29,074 nucleotides of DNA from CAYLZO01 sp964387775. GTDB lineage: Bacteria > Chloroflexota > Anaerolineae > JAAYZQ01. Below are positions 15,250-21,144 of the stretch, in pieces (position 1 is the stretch's first letter; every line of letters begins with the position of its first letter). The stretch is from the NCBI GenBank assembly GCA_964387775.1, contig CAYLZO010000036.1:1-29074 (forward strand). The letters are read 5' to 3'. The notes under the pieces are model-generated. The model did no database searches and had not been told where the DNA came from. It was given only the letters and a program-made list of their open reading frames with translations. Both the position numbers and the translations under genes were made by a program.

Positions 15250-15529
15250 GTGACCGGATTACGGCCGGCCGCGCCGCCGCCCGGACGTCGTCAGCCAGCG
15301 GGCCGGGGCCGAAACCCTGCTCTACGACCCCCTGGCCGACGCCGTCCACGTGCTCAACTCCACGCCGTGGGCCGTCTGGGCGCTGTGCGACGGCCATCGG
15401 ACCCTGCACGACCTAGCCCGGCAGGTGCGGCGGCGTTTCGCCAGCACGGCGGGCCACGACGTGGTCCGGGACGTGATAGCCGTGCTGGAGGTGTTTGAGC
15501 GCGAGGGGCTTTTTGTGCCCGAGGGGTGA
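15250..15529 (+). pseudogene. PqqD-family peptide-chaperone-like protein, frameshifted
   Basis: The frame ending at TGA 15527-15529 encodes ETLLYDPLADAVHVLNSTPW, AVWALCDGHRTLHDLARQV, and a final helix with VLEVFEREGLF. This is the PqqD fold: strands with a V-LN motif, then the W-LCDG turn and a winged-helix-like C-terminus. PqqD-type proteins bind precursor peptides for radical SAM or maturation enzymes. No start codon exists in this frame after the stop at 15251-15253. The GTG at 15250 would read MTDYGRPRRRPDVVSQ into the PqqD frame if one G of the GG at 15256-15257 were absent. I therefore infer a one-base frameshift near the start, or a sequencing error there. No PqqE-like partner is nearby. 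Confidence 0.6.
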
Positions 15530-15563
15530 TGCCGGCAGTCGTCAACCGCACCGGTCTGAAGGT

Positions 15564-15584
15564 CGTCCGTCTCGCGGACGGACG
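15564..15584. repeat. Small perfect hairpin at the truncated end of the cytochrome fragment
   Basis: CGTCCGTC at 15564-15571 pairs with GACGGACG at 15577-15584 around the loop TCGCG. The recognisable cytochrome coding sequence on the minus strand stops just before this hairpin, so it may mark the junction where the gene was cut. It lacks a T tract on either side. Confidence 0.6.
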
Positions 15585-15589
15585 GCTGT

Positions 15590-15900
15590 GCCTTCTTTGT
15601 TGAACTGGCCGATCTGCATCGGATCGATGGCCATCAGATGGGTGGGGATGTCGCCGGTGAACCTGGCCGCGTCGTCCACGACGCGGCCACGGCGCTCTTG
15701 GTCACGCGCGGCATGTGGCAATCGATGCACTCGGCTACGGCCAGGTGCACCTCTGAAGCCTGGTAGCGGGCTTTTTCAAAGGGGCAGTTCACGCACTGGG
15801 TCCGGGTAGTCTGTGCCTCGACCTGGCGCAACTGTACCGCGCCGGCGTGGGGGTCGTGGCAGACGACGCAGTCGAGGGTGACGTGTTTGCCCTGGAAGAA
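15590..15900 (-). pseudogene. Multiheme cytochrome c fragment with frameshift
   Basis: Directly after the stop codon of the large hybrid kinase, the minus strand reads FFQGKHVTLDCVVCHDPHAG, giving one CxxCH haem site. It then has CVNCPFEK, a haem-like pair whose last base is not His, and ECIDCHMPRVTKSAVA, a second full CxxCH. The reading then changes frame and continues as VDDAARFTGDIPTHLMAIDP and QIGQFNKEG. The combination CIDCHMPRVTKSA and ARFTGD-THL-AIDP is typical of periplasmic multiheme cytochromes c. No start, signal peptide or C-terminus remains. The frameshift coincides with an 11-bp palindrome at 15664-15689. It cannot make a working cytochrome. Confidence 0.68.
15664..15689. repeat. 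Perfect 11-bp palindrome at the cytochrome frameshift
   Basis: TGGCCGCGTCG at 15664-15674 and CGACGCGGCCA at 15679-15689 are perfectly complementary across the loop TCCA. Removing 11 bases (plus positions 15676-15686) would restore one continuous cytochrome reading frame, so one arm looks like a newly templated copy of the other. Confidence 0.7.
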
Positions 15901-18900
15901 CTACAGATTGCTATCCAATACCTCGCGCACCTTGCGGGCCAGGGCCTCCACCTCGAAGGGTTTGGCCAGAAAGGCGGTGTCCTCGTCCAGCACGCCGTGG
16001 TGCACGATGGCATCGTCGGTATAGCCCGAGATGTACAGAACCCGCATCTCGGGCTGGCGAGGCCGCAAGCGGTCGGCCAGCTCCCGGCCGCTCATGTAAG
16101 GCATGATCACGTCGGTCAGCAACAGGTGGATAGGCCCCTCGTGGGCCTCGGCCACCTGGAGCGCCTCGAGCCCATCCCTGGCGGTCAGCACCCGGTAGCC
16201 CTGGTCCAACAGGATGTCGCGCATCAGCTTGCGCACCTCCGCTTCGTCTTCGACCACCAGAATGGTTGAGGTTGAGGTTGAGGTTGAGGTCGGGTCCTTA
16301 GCCTTAGCCTTAGCCTTAGCCTTAACCTTAGCCTCAGTCTCAGCCTTAACCTTAGGCAGATAGATCTTGAACGTCGTGCCCTGCCCCACCTCGCTATAGA
16401 CCGCAATGTGGCCCCGGTTTTGCTTGACGATGCCAAACACCGTGGCCAGCCCCAGCCCGGTGCCCTTGCCCCGTTCCTTGGTGGTGAAAAAGGGCTCAAA
16501 GAGGTGCTCCTGGACGTCTTTGTCCATGCCCACCCCCGTGTCGCTGACGGCCAGCAGGACGTATTCGCCCGGCTCGACCCCCAGGCGGCGGTCGGCGTAG
16601 GCTGCGTCGAGGACCACGTTGGCCGTCTCGAGGGTCAGCCGGCCGCCGGTGGGCATGGCGTCGCGGGCGTTGACGGCCAGATTGATGACCACTTGCTCCA
16701 CCTGGGTGGGGTCGATCTCGACCGGCCACAGGTCGTCGGCCAGGCGGAGCCTCATGTCGATGTCCTCGCCGATGAGCCGCTGCAACATCCTGTCCAGATC
16801 GCCCAGCACCTGGTTGAGGGACAGCACCTCCGGCTCGACGATTCCGCGCCGGCTGAAGGCCAGCAGTTGTTTGATCAGGTTGGCGGCCCGCTGGCCGGCG
16901 TTCTGGATGCGCTGCACGTGTTGCCACAAGGGGTCCTCGGGGCGCAGCTTGCGCTCCAACAGCCGGGTGCTGAGGTGGATGACGGTCAGCAGGTTGTTGA
17001 AATCGTGGGCGATGCCGCCCGCCAGCCGGCCGATGGCCTCCATCTTTTGCGCCTGGCGGAACTGTTCTTCCAGTTGCAGCTCGCGGGTCACGTCGCGCAT
17101 CGTGGCGACGTAGGCGACGAGTTTCCCGGCCGGATTGCGTACGGGGGTGATGATCATGTCCAGGATGTACAGTCCGCCATCCTTGCGGCGGTTGGTCAGC
17201 CGCCCTTGCCAGACCTGCCCGGCGCCGATGGTCGCCCACAGCTCGCGATAGAACGCCTCGTCCTGCTGGTCGCTTTTGAGCAGGCGTGGATTTTGGCCGA
17301 TGGCCTCGGCCCGGCTGTAGCCCGTGATGCGCTCAAAGGCGGGGTTGACGTAGAGGATGGTCCCCTCGGTGTCGGTGATGACGATGCTCTCGGCCACCTG
17401 CTCCACAGCAGTGCTCAACCGCTGCCGGGTCTCTTCCAGGCGGGCGCGGGCCAGCGCCCCGCCGACCTGCTCGGCCACGCGCCGGGCCAGGTCCACCTCT
17501 TCCACGCCGAAGCCTTGCCCTGATGTGCGGCCTCCGGGCCGCCATGTCGAAGGGGTGCGGGGCTCTACGGTGTCCACCCCCAGGCTGCCCACCACCTCGC
17601 CCTCGATGAGCAGCGGCACCAGCAGCAACGAGGCCGTGCCCCGCCGGCGCATCAGGTCGTGGACCGGCGCCAGGCGGGGGTCGGTCTGGGCCTCGGCCAC
17701 GGCCAGCGGCGTCTTGTGGGCCAGCAGGTGGGCCATCGCCGGGTTGCCGGCCACGGGGATGATCTCTCCCAGGGCCGAGGGCCGGCCCGGGGCCAGGTAC
17801 TCGGCCACGACGACGGCTTCCGTCTCGTCCTCGTTGAGGAGGGCGGCCGCGGCCTGGGGCGCGTCAAAGTAGCCGGCCAGCTCGCGGCAGACCGTCTCCA
17901 GGATCGTTTCGATCTCCCCGCTGGCCGCCGAAGCGGCAATGATCCGGTTGAGCAGGGCCAACTCCCGCAGGTGATGCCGGGCCTCTTGGTAGAGGCGGGC
18001 GTTTTCGATGGCGATGGCCGCCTGGGCGGCAAAGGCCTGGGCCAGAAAGGCGTGCTCGGCGGTGAAAAAGCCCGGCTCCCGCTTGTCCAGGGCGAGCATG
18101 CCCACGATCCGCTCGCCGTAGAGCAGCGGCACGCCCAGCCAGGCATGGATGCCGGCCTGGGCGTGGGGTTCGCGGCGAAAGCCGTCGTAGGCGAGCGAGG
18201 CATCGGCCAGGATCAGGGGCGCGCGGTCGCGGATCACGTCCACGTTGGGGCAGTCGTCGGCCGCCAGGTCAAAGCTCACGCCCAGCAACGCCTCCAGGTT
18301 GGGAAAGCCGTGGCTGCCAATGATCTCCAGCCGGTCGCCTTTGAGCAGTTGGACCGAGGCGCTGTCGTAGGGCACGACGTGGCGCAACTCGCCCAGGATG
18401 CGGTCAAAGGTCTCTTGCAGGTCCAGCGTTGCGCCCAGGGCCTGGGTGGCGGCCAGCAGGCGCTCGGTCTGCTGGCGGGCGGCGCGCTCGGCCTCGAACG
18501 ATCGGGCGTTGGCCACGGCCGTCGAGGCCATGGCCGCCAGGGCCTTGAGCAGCTCCAGGTCGGCGGGCCGAAAGGGGCGCTCGTCGCCCAGGCGGCTGAC
18601 GCTCAACACGCCCAGGAGCCGCCCCCGTTCCTGGAGGGGGGCGAACATCATGACTTCCTGCTCCACCGGCGTGCCGGGCACCTGCATGGCGCGGGGGTCG
18701 CCCAGCGAGTCGTTGACGATCTCCGCTTCGCCCCGGGCGGCCACCGAGCCGGTGACGCCCTGGCCCACCTTGATGCGGATACCCAGGACCTTTTCGGCGC
18801 GTTGGTGCAGCGCCAGGGCGCAGCGCAGCGTCTCGCCGTCCGCTTCGAGCATAAAGAGGCGGCTGCCGTCGGCGGCAAAGAGGGCCTTGGCCCGTTCGCC

Positions 18901-21027
18901 GATGGTGTGCAGGATGGCCTCCAGGTCGAGCCGGTTGAGCGCCTGGGAGATGTTGAGGAGGACGGCCATCTCTTCCGAGTGGCGGCGGAGCGCCCGTTCG
19001 CTGGCCCGCAGCGCCTCGAGCGCCGCCTCCCGTTGGGACTCGGCCTGCACCCGCTCGGTGAGGTCGGTAATGGTGCCCACGTAGCCGACGACGCGGCCCT
19101 CTTCGTCCACCTCGGGCGCCGCCTGGCCCATGACCCAGGCGACGGCGCCGTCGGGGCGCAGGAGGCGGTACTCGGCGGTGGACAGGGCGTCGGTTGCTAC
19201 CGCCTCGTGCCAGCCGGCGATGAGCCACTGGCGGTCGTCCGGGTGGACGGCGTCCAACCAGCCGTCGCCCAGGGCCTCGTCGGCCGGCAACCCCGAGATC
19301 TCGCACCAGCGATCGTTGACGTAGGTGGTCCGGCCCCCGGCGTCGGTGCGAAAGACACCGGCGGGCGAGATCTCGGTCAGCACGCGGTATTTCCGCTCGC
19401 TCTCTTTCAGAGCGGCTTCGGCCCGCACCCGCTCGGTGATGTCCAGCACGGTAAAGGTGATCCCGGCGGATAGGTCGGCCGGGTTTACCGCCGAGCTCAG
19501 CAGCACGTCGATGAGTTGGCCGTCCCGGTGCCTGAAGCGCGTCTCGACGGTGGCGATGATCTGCTCCTGGACCCGGAGGTACGTTTCCCGGCCGGCAGGG
19601 CCGCCGTCTTGTTCCGTGGGGAATAGGGTTCGCACGTCCTGGCCGACCAGCTCCTCCCTGGCGTAGCCCGTGATCTCGCACAGCCGGTCGTTCACGTCCA
19701 GGAGGATGCCCCGGGACGCGGCGCCGATGCCGACGGGCGCCGCCCGAAAGATGCCCCGCATCCGGGCTTCGTTGGCCCGCAGCGCCTCGAGCGCCGCCTC
19801 TCGTCGGGACTCGGCCTTTTTGCGGTCGGTGGCGTCCTGGGCGCAGACCAGCACCCGCTCCGTCTCGTCTACTCGCAGGTAGGCGGTCGAGACCAGCAGG
19901 CAGCGATCCTCGGTCCCATCGTTCCGGGGGAAGGGCAGCCAGGCTTCCACGTCCCGGCGGCTCTGGCCGTCGGCAAAGGTGTCGAGCACGGCCTGGCGTA
20001 TGGGGCAGGCGGCGCAGGAGAGGCCAAAGCCGCAGCCCTGGGGATCGTCCAGGTGGTGGAGGCAGCGCAGCGCCTCGCCGCCGTACAGGCCCAGCATCTC
20101 CTCGGCCGGCCGGCGGGCAAAGCGGGCCGCCGCGCCGTTGACCTTGCGCACCCGTCGCTCGCGGTCCACCAGCAGCATGGCGATGGGCACGTTCTCGTGG
20201 ATGACGGTCAGCTCGGCCAGGGCGTCGCGCAGCGCCTCGAGCGCCGCCTCCCGTTGGGACTCGGCCTGCACGCGCTCGGTGATGTCCTGGACGCTCGCCA
20301 GGATACGCTTCTTGCCCCCATATTGGATGGCGCCAGTCGATATCTCGACCGGAAATAGGGTCCCGTCCTTGCGCCGGTGTTCTGCTTCCAAGGTCACTCT
20401 TTGTCCGGGCGCCCATTGATTCCATTGGCGCAGAATCTCTTCTCTGGGCTGGTTGATCGTATCTGCTCCCTCGGGATGAAGGTCAAACACAGTGAGCTGC
20501 AACAGCTCCTCCAAGGTGTATCCCGACTGCGAGCAAGCCACCTGATTGGCATCGAGAATGCGACCCTCAAGATCGTGCAGATAGATCCCCGAGACAGATT
20601 GGTGGAACAAAGAGTAGTATTTTTCCTCGCTCTCGGCCAGCGCCCGGGCCGCTTTGTGCCTGTCCACGGCGCGACGGATGGCCAGCAGGAGCTGGTCCAT
20701 GTCGTAGGGTTTGTGAAAATAGGCAAAGGCCCCCAGGTTGACGGCCTCGATGGCCGACGCCTGGGAGGCGTGGCCGGTCAGCACGATGCATTCGGTGCGC
20801 GGCGAGACGTCCTGGACGGCGGCCATCACCTCCAGGCCGGGCCGGTCTTGCAGGCGCAGGTCGATGAGGGCCACGGCCGGCGCCTCCCGTTCCGCCCAGG
20901 CGATGGCCGGCTGGCCCCGGTGGAAACTGGTAGGGGCATACCCCTTGGCGGACAGGATGGCGCCCAGGGTCGTGCACAGGTTGGCGTCATCGTCCACAAT
21001 GAGCACGAGCGGCGCTCGGTCCGTCAT
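15901..21027 (-). CDS. Giant hybrid histidine kinase: REC-PAS4-GAF3-PAS-HisKA-HATPase-REC
   Basis: A 1708-residue soluble hybrid kinase without transmembrane segments. In order: receiver 1 (about 5-125, D56 in ALIDLRL, K106), PAS1 (135-255), PAS2 (270-400) with a Cys/His cluster C322, H324, H325, C332, C338, C341, PAS3 (415-535), PAS4 (545-660), GAF1 (690-845), GAF2 (860-1010), GAF3 (1025-1190) with a 20-residue insert at 1154-1173, PAS5 (1205-1315), HisKA with H1341 in GGIAHDFNNLL, HATPase (N box near 1446-1458, DTGVGM 1496-1501, GKGTGLGLA), a linker of KA and ST repeats (1559-1588), and receiver 2 (1589-1705, D1639). All phosphotransfer residues are present. Linkers after PAS1, PAS2 and PAS4 share EAALEALR repeats. 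The ATG at 21025-21027 follows AAAGGA by seven bases. It is the last gene of the five-gene cluster and ends directly against a cytochrome fragment, with no terminator seen. Confidence 0.92.
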   Translation of the reverse strand: MTDRAPLVLIVDDDANLCTTLGAILSAKGYAPTSFHRGQPAIAWAEREAPAVALIDLRLQDRPGLEVMAAVQDVSPRTECIVLTGHASQASAIEAVNLGAFAYFHKPYDMDQLLLAIRRAVDRHKAARALAESEEKYYSLFHQSVSGIYLHDLEGRILDANQVACSQSGYTLEELLQLTVFDLHPEGADTINQPREEILRQWNQWAPGQRVTLEAEHRRKDGTLFPVEISTGAIQYGGKKRILASVQDITERVQAESQREAALEALRDALAELTVIHENVPIAMLLVDRERRVRKVNGAAARFARRPAEEMLGLYGGEALRCLHHLDDPQGCGFGLSCAACPIRQAVLDTFADGQSRRDVEAWLPFPRNDGTEDRCLLVSTAYLRVDETERVLVCAQDATDRKKAESRREAALEALRANEARMRGIFRAAPVGIGAASRGILLDVNDRLCEITGYAREELVGQDVRTLFPTEQDGGPAGRETYLRVQEQIIATVETRFRHRDGQLIDVLLSSAVNPADLSAGITFTVLDITERVRAEAALKESERKYRVLTEISPAGVFRTDAGGRTTYVNDRWCEISGLPADEALGDGWLDAVHPDDRQWLIAGWHEAVATDALSTAEYRLLRPDGAVAWVMGQAAPEVDEEGRVVGYVGTITDLTERVQAESQREAALEALRASERALRRHSEEMAVLLNISQALNRLDLEAILHTIGERAKALFAADGSRLFMLEADGETLRCALALHQRAEKVLGIRIKVGQGVTGSVAARGEAEIVNDSLGDPRAMQVPGTPVEQEVMMFAPLQERGRLLGVLSVSRLGDERPFRPADLELLKALAAMASTAVANARSFEAERAARQQTERLLAATQALGATLDLQETFDRILGELRHVVPYDSASVQLLKGDRLEIIGSHGFPNLEALLGVSFDLAADDCPNVDVIRDRAPLILADASLAYDGFRREPHAQAGIHAWLGVPLLYGERIVGMLALDKREPGFFTAEHAFLAQAFAAQAAIAIENARLYQEARHHLRELALLNRIIAASAASGEIETILETVCRELAGYFDAPQAAAALLNEDETEAVVVAEYLAPGRPSALGEIIPVAGNPAMAHLLAHKTPLAVAEAQTDPRLAPVHDLMRRRGTASLLLVPLLIEGEVVGSLGVDTVEPRTPSTWRPGGRTSGQGFGVEEVDLARRVAEQVGGALARARLEETRQRLSTAVEQVAESIVITDTEGTILYVNPAFERITGYSRAEAIGQNPRLLKSDQQDEAFYRELWATIGAGQVWQGRLTNRRKDGGLYILDMIITPVRNPAGKLVAYVATMRDVTRELQLEEQFRQAQKMEAIGRLAGGIAHDFNNLLTVIHLSTRLLERKLRPEDPLWQHVQRIQNAGQRAANLIKQLLAFSRRGIVEPEVLSLNQVLGDLDRMLQRLIGEDIDMRLRLADDLWPVEIDPTQVEQVVINLAVNARDAMPTGGRLTLETANVVLDAAYADRRLGVEPGEYVLLAVSDTGVGMDKDVQEHLFEPFFTTKERGKGTGLGLATVFGIVKQNRGHIAVYSEVGQGTTFKIYLPKVKAETEAKVKAKAKAKAKDPTSTSTSTSTILVVEDEAEVRKLMRDILLDQGYRVLTARDGLEALQVAEAHEGPIHLLLTDVIMPYMSGRELADRLRPRQPEMRVLYISGYTDDAIVHHGVLDEDTAFLAKPFEVEALARKVREVLDSNL
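16264..16356 (-). repeat. Two adjacent 6-bp microsatellites encoding the kinase-receiver linker
   Basis: On the plus strand TTGAGG is repeated perfectly at 16266-16289 (four units plus a partial). After a six-base break, CTTAGC-type hexamers run from 16297 to 16356 (ten units, the first four perfect). Read on the coding strand they give (ST)n and (KA)n dipeptide repeats between the HATPase domain and receiver 2. The paralogous kinase has no hexamer repeat at the same place. Confidence 0.9.
17521..17570 (-). repeat. Short palindrome-bearing insert inside GAF3 of the giant kinase
   Basis: GCGGCC at 17527-17532 pairs with GGCCGC at 17537-17542 (loop TCCG). It lies inside a stretch coding for about 20 residues (1154-1173, rich in Pro, Thr, Gly and Arg) that has no counterpart in an ordinary GAF domain between the VGSLGVDT strand and the EEVDLARRVAEQVG helix. 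The frame is kept. I read it as a small repeat element inserted in frame, though it might simply be a long loop. Confidence 0.45.
19008..19050 (-). repeat. 43-bp direct repeat, copy 1 (linker after PAS4)
   Basis: These 43 bases (starting GCAGCGCCTCGAGCGCCGCC) are identical to 20229-20271, and similarity continues a further 11 bases with one mismatch. A shorter, diverged third copy begins at 19779. They encode the EAALEALR linker helix between sensor modules and point to internal duplication. Confidence 0.85.
20229..20271 (-). repeat. 43-bp direct repeat, copy 2 (linker after PAS1)
   Basis: Identical to 19008-19050 at every base and lying 1221 bases from it, a multiple of three, so both are read in the same frame (RVQAESQREAALEALR). 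The near-identity at DNA level, including third codon positions, suggests recent duplication or gene conversion of PAS-linker modules. Confidence 0.85.
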
Positions 21028-21070
21028 CGGTCTATCCTTTCTCGTCGTATCGGATAGTGGTTTTTTGGTG

Positions 21071-21144
21071 TCATCTCGATAACTTGGGGGATGTAGGGCG
21101 GATTGGCAATCCGCCCTACATCCCGCCCCAGATTATTGAGATGA
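21071..21144. repeat. Nested palindromic element that supplies a stop codon
   Basis: Outer arms TCATCTCGATAA (21071-21082) and TTATTGAGATGA (21133-21144) match in 11 of 12. Inner arms GGGATGTAGGGCGGATT (21088-21104) and AATCCGCCCTACATCCC (21108-21124) match in all 17, around the loop GGC. The 74-bp element fills most of the 105-base gap between two kinase genes. Its right outer arm encodes the last residues SSQ and the TAA stop (21133-21135) of the haem-motif kinase. It could fold in the mRNA and modulate passage to the giant kinase gene, or be a MITE-like repeat. Confidence 0.85.

Noticed and set aside
14702..15409. A complete minus-strand gene of 235 codons
   Set aside because: Only about 55 codons resemble HepT. 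The flanks overlap other fragments on the opposite strand and the potD end.
16264..16356. CRISPR array or telomere-like repeat
   Set aside because: The hexamers are contiguous without spacers and keep the kinase reading frame, so they are a coding microsatellite.
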